This document shows, one piece after another, positions 57,664-64,000 of a stretch of 64,000 nucleotides of DNA. The notes under the pieces were generated by a model. It was given only the letters and a program-made list of their open reading frames with translations. It did no database searches and was not told where the DNA came from. Position numbers and translations under genes: made by a program. The DNA lies in contig NZ_JWLV01000005.1 in NCBI RefSeq assembly GCF_000808535.1, positions 1 to 64,000 on the forward strand. Reading direction: 5' to 3'. The stretch's first letter is position 1; each line of letters starts with the position of its first letter. Source of the DNA: Vibrio sinaloensis (GTDB lineage: Bacteria > Pseudomonadota > Gammaproteobacteria > Enterobacterales > Vibrionaceae).

Positions 57664-58045
57664 TAAAAAAAGCGATAGGGTTAACTATCGCTTTCTAAAT
57701 GCCTTGCGGCCAAACTGTGTGGTACTGATTTCAGTACACCAATATTCCGTTTGTTTTTGGTGCTTTCCCTGCCAAAAATGTTGTTTGCCACCATCCTGGT
57801 GAGTTTTGGCTTTCCTTTTACTTCCTGCTACCTGGGTTAGTCCTTAACCTGATCCGTTTCACTGTCTTAAACCATTAGACAAATTGACCATCCCTATCCA
57901 GTAGGCTTCCTACCTACCCTGCATCCTGCTGATCACCCAGCAATCCTAGCTTGCGTCCTTGGAGACCTCCTGGTCTGAAATCCTTACTCAGCTCCCTGCC
58001 GATAAGTACACTCTACCGCTTTCCTCTCACTGCGCAATTAGCTGG
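57664..58045 (-). ncRNA. csrC: CsrC-like CsrA-sequestering small RNA
   Basis: About 380 bases on the minus strand with no reading frame of merit and roughly 18 GGA motifs (for example CACCAGGATGGTG, CAGCAGGATGCAG, GACCAGGAGGTC), several in hairpin loops. It ends in an intrinsic terminator, GCGATAG / CTATCGC plus seven Ts (57665-57691). Its place between yihI and engB matches csrC in E. coli. The 5' end is approximate, judged from the first GGA block and an AT-rich promoter region near 58050-58100; I found no clear GacA box. It adds to the CsrB gene at 15.2 kb. Confidence 0.85.
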
Positions 58046-58211
58046 GAGAAATAAATCGAGATAATTTTTAGCCTCTTTCATTACTCCATAATTTTCAATT
58101 ACTTATTTTTAATGGGTGGATATTGATGGACGCAAGTATGGCAAATATCTCACACAGCACTGAGAAACAAGCAGTGACAAGGCACAAACTAAGAAGTGAG
58201 CTCTATCACAC

Positions 58212-58244
58212 GAAAAAGCCCAGAGACAATCTCTGGGCTTTTTC
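58212..58244 (-). terminator. Terminator of cytochrome c4
   Basis: Perfect 15-pair hairpin with arm GAAAAAGCCCAGAGA and a CAA loop, symmetric T tracts. It follows the cytochrome c4 stop by 33 bases and insulates the CsrC-like gene beyond. Confidence 0.92.
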
Positions 58245-58277
58245 AATACAACTTTGCGCTCGAACAAATGATAGGGC

Positions 58278-58895
58278 TTAGTGTAGGCCGCCAACGTATT
58301 TAGAAAGAGTATCGATATCTTCGTCCGTCAGCTTCTTCGCAATATCACGCATCATCGCGTTCATATCGTTGTTGCGAGAGCCATCACGGAACTTCTCTAA
58401 CTGAGCTTTAATGTAGTCAGCATGCTGGCCAGAAATCTTAGGGAAGCCAGAAAGCTCTGTGCCGTTACCACGAGGGCCATGACAAGCAATACACGCTGTT
58501 AGACCACGCTCAGCATCACCCGCGGTGTAAAGTGCTTTACCCGCATCGACAACATTTTCAGGTGTTGTATTGTGTGAGATCGGAAGCGACGCATAGTAAG
58601 CCGCTAGGTCTTTCATATCTTGCTCTGATAGCGGCATTGCCATACCACTCATCACAGGATCCATACGACCTTGCTTTCCATTGCTAGTCATACCCAACTT
58701 GAATTCTTTCAGCTGCTTTTCAATATATTTAGCATGCTGACCTGCAAGTTTAGGGTACATAGCGAGTTGACTGTTGCCATCAGCACCATGGCAGGCAACA
58801 CAGGTTTGGGATTTTGCTTTACCAGCTTCAATACTGCCTTGGGCCCATACAGAGCAGCTGGCTAAAAGACTCAAGATTAGCGCTAATTTCTTCAT
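58278..58895 (-). CDS. Diheme cytochrome c4
   Basis: 205 residues. Signal peptide MKKLALILSLLASCSVWAQ. Two homologous heme domains: CVACHGADGNSQ near residue 32 and CIACHGPRGNGTELSG near 136, with axial Met candidates in MSGMAMP and MNAMM. Periplasmic carrier that usually passes electrons from bc1 to cbb3 oxidase. Divergent from engB, as is usual in vibrios and pseudomonads. Confidence 0.94.
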   Translation of the reverse strand: MKKLALILSLLASCSVWAQGSIEAGKAKSQTCVACHGADGNSQLAMYPKLAGQHAKYIEKQLKEFKLGMTSNGKQGRMDPVMSGMAMPLSEQDMKDLAAYYASLPISHNTTPENVVDAGKALYTAGDAERGLTACIACHGPRGNGTELSGFPKISGQHADYIKAQLEKFRDGSRNNDMNAMMRDIAKKLTDEDIDTLSKYVGGLH

Positions 58896-59043
58896 GACAT
58901 TCCATTATAATTATCAAGCTTCCAGTACCACTTGCTGTTGCCAGTCGTGATACAATAGGCGACCTTATGCCGAGCACGGTTATTTTACACAATTTCACAA
59001 AAAAGTAATCAATCGACTACACAAAGTCGAGATGGAGTTAACA

Positions 59044-59709
59044 GTGAGCGTAAAAATTCATTATCAAAACACGCATTTCATCACGAGTGCGCCGGATATC
59101 CGCGCCTTGCCAGCAGATGAAGGTATCGAAGTTGCGTTTGCAGGTCGCTCCAATGCGGGCAAATCCAGCTCCCTAAACCGATTGACCAATCAGCGTAGTC
59201 TGGCAAAAACCAGTAAAACACCTGGCCGTACACAATTAATTAACCTTTTTAAGGTGACCGACGGTTGCCACATCGTCGACTTACCGGGTTACGGCTTTGC
59301 TCAAGTGCCATTAGAAATGAAGAAAAAATGGCAAAAGTCACTGGGTGAATACCTACAAAAACGCCAAAGCTTGAAAGGTCTCGTGGTGTTGATGGATATC
59401 CGTCACCCGATGAAAGACCTCGACCAACAGCTTATCTTCTGGGCGGTAGACAGCGGCATTCCTGTACAAGTTCTGCTGACCAAAGCAGACAAGCTCAAGA
59501 GCGGTGCACGCAAAGCACAAGTGTTGAAGATTAAGAAAGATGCCGTTGGGTTTGGTGGTGATGTAAGCGTTGCAGCGTTTTCTTCACTCAAAGGGATTGG
59601 TGTTGACACACTACGAAACAAACTTGATGAGTGGTTTGCGCCGGCGCTGGCGGATGCAATCACAGATGACATCATCGACGAAGAGAATCAGGATAATCAA
59701 GACGACTAG
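59044..59709 (+). CDS. engB: Ribosome biogenesis GTPase EngB (YihA)
   Basis: 221 residues from GTG at 59044, chosen because GGAG lies exactly six bases upstream and the product then begins (M)[11 protein letters not shown] as I recall for Vibrio EngB; an ATG four codons earlier has only a weak site. G1 GRSNAGKSS (about 34-42), G3 DLPGYG, G4 TKAD. Needed for 50S assembly. A terminator follows. Same engB-spf-polA order as in E. coli. Confidence 0.95.
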   Translation: MSVKIHYQNTHFITSAPDIRALPADEGIEVAFAGRSNAGKSSSLNRLTNQRSLAKTSKTPGRTQLINLFKVTDGCHIVDLPGYGFAQVPLEMKKKWQKSLGEYLQKRQSLKGLVVLMDIRHPMKDLDQQLIFWAVDSGIPVQVLLTKADKLKSGARKAQVLKIKKDAVGFGGDVSVAAFSSLKGIGVDTLRNKLDEWFAPALADAITDDIIDEENQDNQDD

Positions 59710-59729
59710 CCTGACAAAATAGCACTTGA

Positions 59730-59756
59730 AGCCCTGCCACCTTGGCGGGGCTTTTT
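59730..59756 (+). terminator. Intrinsic terminator of engB
   Basis: AGCCCTGCCA / TGGCGGGGCT stem (one G-T pair) and T5, about 20 bases after the stop codon. Confidence 0.85.
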
Positions 59757-59764
59757 GTTACGGG

Positions 59765-59828
59765 CATAAAAAACCCCGCCTTTAGGCGGGGCAACGGGAG
59801 AGAATATAGATAGGTAATAATTATTGTG
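59765..59828 (-). ncRNA. Candidate small RNA next to Spot 42
   Basis: On the minus strand a promoter-like pair, -35 TTGCAT (59857-59862), 17 bp, -10 GATTAT (59834-59839), would start a transcript near 59828 that ends at the strong GCCCCGCC / GGCGGGGT hairpin with six Ts (59767-59792). No protein gene explains this minus-strand terminator. A short RNA (VSsrna24) has been reported in the spf intergenic region of Aliivibrio salmonicida, as I recall it; equivalence is unproven. Confidence 0.45.
59767..59792 (-). terminator. Strong minus-strand terminator between engB and spf
   Basis: CCCCGCC-TTTA-GGCGGGG stem, T6 on the minus strand. It lies 360 bases beyond Spot 42's own terminator, so it either ends a separate small RNA or backs up spf termination. 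Confidence 0.88.
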
Positions 59829-60154
59829 TGCTGATAATCATCGATACCTGTCGACAATGCAATTCTGATTTTAGTGAGGATTTCGAAGCAATCCCTTCCC
59901 CCACAAGAAAACAAGTTATTGTTTTATAATAACTTAGACAGCCTAAAGTGAAATCTGGCACATCAAGCCGCCCGTTAGTTTCCTAACAAAAATAACCAAA
60001 GTGTGATTGGTATTTATTTACAAACGTTGTGAAAATTACAGACAGAGGGGTCTAAGCTGAGTGGCGTTTGGAGGATATAAACTGAGTGGATATAGGCGTT
60101 TTTAGTGCGGGTTGTGACGTTTTACTCGCATGAGCTGACTTTTTCTTTGCCACA

Positions 60155-60261
60155 ATAAAAAACGCCCCAGTCAAAAGCTGACTGGGGCGGCTGAATCAGC
60201 CTAATCCAATAACGTGAAACAAAAGGTCTGAAAGATAGAACATCTTACCTCTGTACCCTAC
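60155..60261 (-). ncRNA. spf: Spot 42 RNA
   Basis: About 107 bases beginning GTAGGGTACAGAGGTAAGAT and CTATCTTTCAGACCTTTT, essentially the E. coli Spot 42 sequence through its 5' two-thirds, and ending in the CGCCCCAGTCA / TGACTGGGGCG terminator with a T6 tail. It is a Hfq-dependent antisense regulator of sugar and secondary metabolism (galK, gltA, others), normally repressed by CRP-cAMP. Location directly downstream of polA is as in enterics. I could not confidently place a CRP site. Confidence 0.96.
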
Positions 60262-60374
60262 GCCGATTAATGTACAACATTTGGTCAGAAATGAAAACAA
60301 TTTTTGTAAGTTTTTTTCATGAAAATTTTGTTAAATAACATTTAGGCCAAACTTACCCCTACTTATTTATTGAT

Positions 60375-60403
60375 AAAAAAAAGCCAGCGTTTGTGCGCTG
60401 GCT
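60375..60403 (-). terminator. Intrinsic terminator of polA
   Basis: AGCCAGCG / CGCTGGCT stem with a six-base loop and eight Ts on the minus strand, about 35 bases after the polA stop. Confidence 0.92.
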
Positions 60404-60436
60404 CATGTTATTTACCCAATTTAGACTATTTTGTGT

Positions 60437-63232
60437 CTAGTGTGCCTGATCCCAGTTGTCACCATGACCCGCTTCAGCCACTAACGGTACATCGAGTGTC
60501 GCTGCAGACTCCATCAATTGTTGTACTTTACTTTCAATTTCGGTCAAAGCTGACTCCTGAACTTCAAATACCAATTCATCGTGTACTTGCATCAGTAGTT
60601 TAACGCGACCATCACCTTCCGCCTGAATCCACTCATCGACAAGCAGCATCGCTTTTTTGATGATATCAGCAGCAGTGCCTTGCATCGGTGCGTTGATCGC
60701 GGCACGTTCTGCCGCTTTTCGGCGCATCCCATTGCGAGACTTGATTTCAGGAAGGTGTAAACGGCGACCAAATATCGTTTCTACGTAACCTTGCTCAGCT
60801 GCGGCACTGCGAGTGTCTTCCATATACTGCATGACACCAGGGTAGCGTTCAAAGTAGGTGTTCATGTAGTCCTGAGCTTCACCGCGAGGAATCCCTAACT
60901 GTTTTGCGAGACCAAACGCACTCATACCGTAGATAAGACCAAAGTTGACTGCTTTCGCTCGGCGACGCTGCTCTGAGCTGACTTGGTCGATGGTTGTTCC
61001 CATAATTTCTGCCGCCGTCGCAGCGTGGATATCTTTGCCTTGTTGGAAAGCATCCAACAGCGCTTTGTCACCCGACAGGTGCGCCATAATACGAAGTTCA
61101 ATCTGTGAATAGTCGACCGCCATGATCTTGTAACCATGCGGTGCAATAAATGCTTGGCGGATACGACGACCTTCATCATTTCGAATAGGGATATTCTGCA
61201 AGTTTGGATCGGTCGAAGATAAACGCCCTGTCGCTGTCACTGCTTGATGATAAGAGGTGTGCACTCGACCCGTCTCTGGGTTAATCATCTTCGGCAACTT
61301 ATCGGTGTAAGTCGATTTCAGTTTGGCTAAACCACGATATTCAAGGATCAGTTTTGGTAATGGATAGTCCAACGCCAACTCTTGCAGCACTTCTTCATTG
61401 GTTGAAGGCGTGCCTGATGGCGTCTTCTTAATAACAGGCAGACCCATCTTATCGAATAGTAACGCTTGCAGTTGCTTAGGTGAGTTCATGTTGAACTCTT
61501 GCTCAGCAATTTCATACGCTTTCTGCTCGAGTTCGTCTAGGCGTTGTGCAATCTCTTGCGACTGAGCCGCGAGCTTCATATCATCGATCAAGACGCCAGT
61601 GCGCTCAATGCGTGATAGCACTGGGACAAGCGGCACTTCTATCTCTTCATAAATCGCTTTCAACTGCTCATCTTTTTCGATATTTGCCATGAGGCGGTTG
61701 TGCAAGCGTAATGTTACGTCCGCATCTTCCGCCGCATACGGTGAGGCTTGATCAAGTTCAATTTGGTTGAATGTGAGCTGTTTCTTGCCTTTACCCGCGA
61801 TTTGTTCAAACGAGATGCAACTGTGCTGAAGAAAGCGCAGGGCTAAGCTGTCCATGTCATGCTTACCACCGACACTATTGTAAACGTAGGAAGCGAGCAT
61901 GGTGTCATGCTTGATGCCCTTCATTTCAATGCCATAACGTGCCAACACGCTTGCGTCATACTTTAAGTTTTGACCAACTTTCGCTTGGGTATCATCTTCC
62001 AAGATAGGTTTCAGCTGTGCCAATACCCAATCACGATCAAGTTGTTGAGGCGCATCTAGGTAGTCATGAGCAACCGGTACATATGCCGCGACACCTTCTT
62101 CTGTGGCAAACGACAGACCAACCAGATTAGCAACCATATAGTCTAGGCTGTCTGTCTCGGTATCAAATGCAAAGACATCGGCGGCTTTTAACTTCTCAAG
62201 CCAAGTGTTAAATGTGGCTTCATCTAAGATGGTTTCGTATTGGCTGCGATCAATGGTGACAGCGGAAGTATCCATCTCAACCGTACTAGTACTCTTCGCT
62301 GAAGAAGCAGCTGCACCAGACTTTTCATCAGCTTCTACAACACCCGAACCACCATCAAGCAGCTCGTTCAGCCATGACTTAAACACAAGCTGGCCGTAAA
62401 GCTTGATCAGCTCATCTTTATTCGGCTCATTTTTTAGCAAAGATTCTGGCGTTTCTTCGAGTTCCACATCCAGTTTGATAGTTGCCAACTCATAAGACAG
62501 CATGGCGTTGTCTTTGTTATCAAGCAGTTTTTTCGCCATGGTCTTTGAGCCACGGAATCCAAGTGGCGCGATATCATCAAGGTTCTCATACAGCTTTTCG
62601 AGACTACCAATACCTTGAAGGAGCGCTTTTGCGGTTTTATCACCCACCCCCGGAACGCCAGGAATGTTATCGACCTTATCTCCCATCAACGCGAGGTAGT
62701 CGATGATCAATTCTGGTGGAATGCCAAATTTTTCCACCACTCCATCACGATCCATCACAACGTTGGTCATGGTGTTGATCAAGGTAACGTTGTCATCCAC
62801 GAGCTGTGCCATGTCCTTATCACCCGTACTGATCAAAACAGGCATACCCGCTTGCGACGCCTGATACGCTAACGTGCCGATCACGTCATCGGCTTCTACA
62901 CCTGGCACACAGATAAGTGGCAAGCCCATTGCGCGAATCACATTGTGCAGCGGCTCAATTTGGCAGCGAAGATCATCTGGCATTGGTGGTCGATTGGCTT
63001 TGTACTCTGGATACATATCATCGCGGAAGGTTTTGCCTTTCGCATCAAAGACCACTGCCATTCGATCTGAAGAGAATTGACGCATCATGCTACGCAGCAT
63101 ATTCACTACACCATAAACGGCGTTTGTCGGAATATCTCCGTTGCTCATGGTTTCTGGGTAAGCATGAAACGCACGATATAAGTAGGAAGAACCATCGATC
63201 AGAATCAATGGGTTATCAGGAATATTAGCCAT
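60437..63232 (-). CDS. polA: DNA polymerase I
   Basis: 931 residues from the ATG at 63232, giving the standard start [20 protein letters not shown]; a longer frame to 63322 lacks support. The 5' nuclease domain ([32 protein letters not shown]), 3'-5' proofreading domain with intact DTETDSLD, and polymerase motifs A ([16 protein letters not shown]), B ([18 protein letters not shown]) and C ([10 protein letters not shown]) are all present. A Ser/Ala-rich insert lies around residues 310-325. Length fits E. coli PolA (928). The upstream region has DnaA boxes. Confidence 0.97.
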   Translation of the reverse strand: MANIPDNPLILIDGSSYLYRAFHAYPETMSNGDIPTNAVYGVVNMLRSMMRQFSSDRMAVVFDAKGKTFRDDMYPEYKANRPPMPDDLRCQIEPLHNVIRAMGLPLICVPGVEADDVIGTLAYQASQAGMPVLISTGDKDMAQLVDDNVTLINTMTNVVMDRDGVVEKFGIPPELIIDYLALMGDKVDNIPGVPGVGDKTAKALLQGIGSLEKLYENLDDIAPLGFRGSKTMAKKLLDNKDNAMLSYELATIKLDVELEETPESLLKNEPNKDELIKLYGQLVFKSWLNELLDGGSGVVEADEKSGAAASSAKSTSTVEMDTSAVTIDRSQYETILDEATFNTWLEKLKAADVFAFDTETDSLDYMVANLVGLSFATEEGVAAYVPVAHDYLDAPQQLDRDWVLAQLKPILEDDTQAKVGQNLKYDASVLARYGIEMKGIKHDTMLASYVYNSVGGKHDMDSLALRFLQHSCISFEQIAGKGKKQLTFNQIELDQASPYAAEDADVTLRLHNRLMANIEKDEQLKAIYEEIEVPLVPVLSRIERTGVLIDDMKLAAQSQEIAQRLDELEQKAYEIAEQEFNMNSPKQLQALLFDKMGLPVIKKTPSGTPSTNEEVLQELALDYPLPKLILEYRGLAKLKSTYTDKLPKMINPETGRVHTSYHQAVTATGRLSSTDPNLQNIPIRNDEGRRIRQAFIAPHGYKIMAVDYSQIELRIMAHLSGDKALLDAFQQGKDIHAATAAEIMGTTIDQVSSEQRRRAKAVNFGLIYGMSAFGLAKQLGIPRGEAQDYMNTYFERYPGVMQYMEDTRSAAAEQGYVETIFGRRLHLPEIKSRNGMRRKAAERAAINAPMQGTAADIIKKAMLLVDEWIQAEGDGRVKLLMQVHDELVFEVQESALTEIESKVQQLMESAATLDVPLVAEAGHGDNWDQAH

Positions 63233-63361
63233 AGTCTTTACGTATCCAAAGAAAATGCAGAAAGATCTGCCTAGGATGCCATGACTGTCGCGGTGAATCC
63301 ATTTTAACTCTCTCGAGCCCATTCACACATTTGTCGATTCTTTTACCAACGGAATGACTTG

Positions 63362-63398
63362 CTTGTGGATAACTCTGTTTATATTATTTATCCACAAG
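63362..63398. promoter_or_regulatory. Inverted pair of perfect DnaA boxes upstream of polA
   Basis: TGTGGATAA (63364-63372) and TTATCCACA (63388-63396) are two perfect consensus DnaA boxes in opposite orientation, forming an 11-base inverted repeat (CTTGTGGATAA / TTATCCACAAG) with a 15-base AT-rich spacer. They lie 130-165 bases before the polA ATG. DnaA boxes are also reported in the E. coli polA promoter, so regulation of polA is the simplest role. Confidence 0.75.
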
Positions 63399-63461
63399 AT
63401 ATAAAAAACGCTTTCACTCCATGAAATTCAAGACTAAGTGTTTGTAATTTAAAGATGTATT

Positions 63462-63499
63462 ATTCGATCGATCATCTAGAGATCGATCGAATTACGATC
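63462..63499. repeat. GATC-rich palindrome upstream of polA
   Basis: ATTCGATCGATC (63462-63473) and GATCGATCGAAT (63481-63492) are perfect inverted repeats around ATCTAGA, carrying four Dam sites, with a fifth GATC at 63496. Such clustering is far above chance and suggests SeqA binding or methylation-dependent control. The polA promoter may lie between here and the DnaA boxes. Confidence 0.65.
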
Positions 63500-63554
63500 C
63501 TTGACTGTGGAAAAGGCTGCTGGTGTCCTTTTGTTCACTCTGAATGACAGGCAT

Positions 63555-63778
63555 AAAAAAAGCGACATCGTATGATGTCGCCTAGCAAAAAGGGGTCAAA
63601 GCGAAATTAGGTGAATAAAGTGCTTTGCCATAAAGCTATAAATTACACTGGAAGCAATGTGAGCAATGTCGTGTCAAAAAGAACTCGTGCAAGTTCGATT
63701 AAGTTCAGTGTCATCACCGTCTCCAATTTGAATCTGGTAACTCAACGTCCTTGTGAACTTCTCTCATTCCCTAAGACG
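63555..63778 (-). ncRNA. ryhB: RyhB iron-regulated small RNA
   Basis: On the minus strand the core ACATTGCTCACATTGCTTCC, then AGTGTAATTTA, is almost identical to the E. coli RyhB seed region. Predicted length is about 224 bases, matching the long V. cholerae form (about 225), which also lies near polA. The RNA starts from a TTGACG-17-TATTAT promoter with a Fur box between the elements, and ends in GCGACATC-GTAT-GATGTCGC plus T7 (63555-63581). It represses iron-using genes such as sodB under iron limitation. A 23-codon frame lies inside it. Confidence 0.92.
63643..63714 (-). CDS. Possible 23-codon gene inside RyhB
   Basis: ATG at 63714 is preceded by GGAG with an ideal six-base gap (GGAGACGGTG-ATG). 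The frame encodes a 23-residue, mostly hydrophobic peptide (MTLNLIELARVLFDTTLLTL, then PV) and spans the seed region, ending in TAA just after it. Such a peptide could form a membrane helix. That a perfect Shine-Dalgarno stands before it in the 5' extension peculiar to Vibrio RyhB is suggestive, but seed conservation would fix the codons anyway. No translation evidence is available. Confidence 0.4.
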   Translation of the reverse strand: MTLNLIELARVLFDTTLLTLLPV

Positions 63779-63783
63779 AGATA

Positions 63784-63813
63784 AATAATAACCATTCTCA
63801 TTTAAGCCGTCAA
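63784..63813 (-). promoter_or_regulatory. ryhB promoter with Fur box
   Basis: -35 TTGACG (63808-63813), 17 bp, -10 TATTAT (63785-63790). AATGAGAATGGTTATTATT (63784-63802) fits the Fur consensus and covers spacer and -10. Fe-Fur would block transcription when iron is plentiful. Confidence 0.8.
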
Positions 63814-63837
63814 CACCTAAATGAGAAAAAATCTCAT

Positions 63838-64000
63838 TTAATTTTTATGACTGGTTTTGAGTACTTTTACAAAGTGAATGCGACTCTCTAGCAGTGGCTC
63901 TCTTGCTTCATAGTTTTCTATCAAGTAACCATTTTTGATCAACAGCCTCAGCATTGAAGGAAACTGATTACGAGATTTTACCTTAAGGTATTGATAGCCC
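63838..64000 (-). CDS. C-terminal fragment of an unknown gene, cut by the window edge
   Basis: An open minus-strand frame enters from the right edge and ends with TAA at 63838-63840, giving the last 53 residues (starts GYQYLKVKSRNQFPSMLRLL, ends KVLKTSHKN). Basic, no recognised motif. It is upstream of ryhB on the same strand, in the position of VC0106 or VC0107 in V. cholerae by my memory. Coding status rests on the open frame only. Confidence 0.5.
   Translation of the reverse strand, partial: GYQYLKVKSRNQFPSMLRLLIKNGYLIENYEAREPLLESRIHFVKVLKTSHKN

Noticed and set aside
57556..58110. Short plus-strand frames in the CsrC-like region as small genes
   Set aside because: They coincide with the GGA-rich RNA on the other strand, lack ribosome binding sites, and the RNA explains the region fully.
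59672..59914. 80-codon minus-strand frame between engB and Spot 42
   Set aside because: It runs through two terminator hairpins and into engB, has no ribosome binding site, and its composition is not protein-like.
63362..63499. DnaA boxes and GATC cluster read as a replication origin or as the crtS site of Vibrio chromosome 2 control
   Set aside because: Only two DnaA boxes and no AT-rich unwinding repeats or origin-flanking genes (mnmG, mioC, dnaA) are present, and crtS of V. cholerae lies elsewhere as I recall. Regulation of polA is the simpler reading.

Overview
The window looks like a stretch of the large chromosome of a Vibrio (Gammaproteobacteria), on the origin side. The evidence is gene content and order: rho-trxA-rhlB-gppA, rep-vexRAB-ubiK-ilvC/ilvY, and hemN-yihI-CsrC-engB-Spot 42-polA-RyhB, which resembles V. 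cholerae (recalled, not searched) and partly the E. coli polA-spf-yihA-yihI-hemN block. Coding density is high, there are no insertion sequences, prophage genes or CRISPR arrays, and most content is core genome. The exact species cannot be named from the sequence alone.

Layout. 1-250: promoters and boxA leader of a ribosomal RNA operon whose genes lie beyond the left edge on the minus strand. 300-12.3 kb: housekeeping block (ubiD-ferredoxin-fre, rho, trxA, rhlB-gppA, yhhQ behind a probable preQ1 riboswitch, recQ). 12.3-18 kb: transporters rarD and a RhtB-type exporter, an AraC regulator, the CsrB regulatory RNA and uvrD. 18.2-20.7 kb: a four-gene bufferin-type RiPP operon (DUF2282 precursor, DUF692/MNIO enzyme, DUF2063 partner, DoxX membrane protein). 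21-25.6 kb: prlC, rlmJ, gorA. 25.7-33.1 kb: a membrane Ser/Thr kinase, an ECF sigma factor of the kinase-linked type, and three exported proteins, resembling the PknT/EcfP system of V. parahaemolyticus. 33.2-36 kb: a small unknown gene, an orphan NqrB paralogue and a SPOR-like exported protein. 36-41.5 kb: a four-gene peptide ABC transporter with a fused double ATPase.

42.1-43.1 kb: a minus-strand tRNA operon (Arg-His-Pro-His-Pro) whose 3' end trails into three degenerate repeats, each beginning with the tRNA-Pro 3' end and ending in a terminator-like hairpin. 43.4-51.4 kb: cytochrome c5, rep, the vexRAB-type RND efflux operon under a palindromic TetR operator, and ubiK. 51.7-57.6 kb: ilvC/ilvY divergent pair, hemN, DUF2489, yihI and a methyltransferase. 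57.6-64 kb: CsrC-like RNA, cytochrome c4, engB, Spot 42 with a second possible small RNA beside it, polA, a DnaA-box/GATC palindrome region, and the iron-regulated RNA RyhB, which contains a well-placed 23-codon reading frame.

The window is notably rich in regulatory RNAs: two CsrA-sequestering RNAs, Spot 42, RyhB and a probable preQ1 riboswitch. The most interesting protein-level systems are the kinase/sigma-factor locus and the bufferin operon. The most interesting unexplained sequences are the tRNA-derived repeats, the reading frame inside RyhB, the DnaA/GATC region upstream of polA, and the orphan NqrB.
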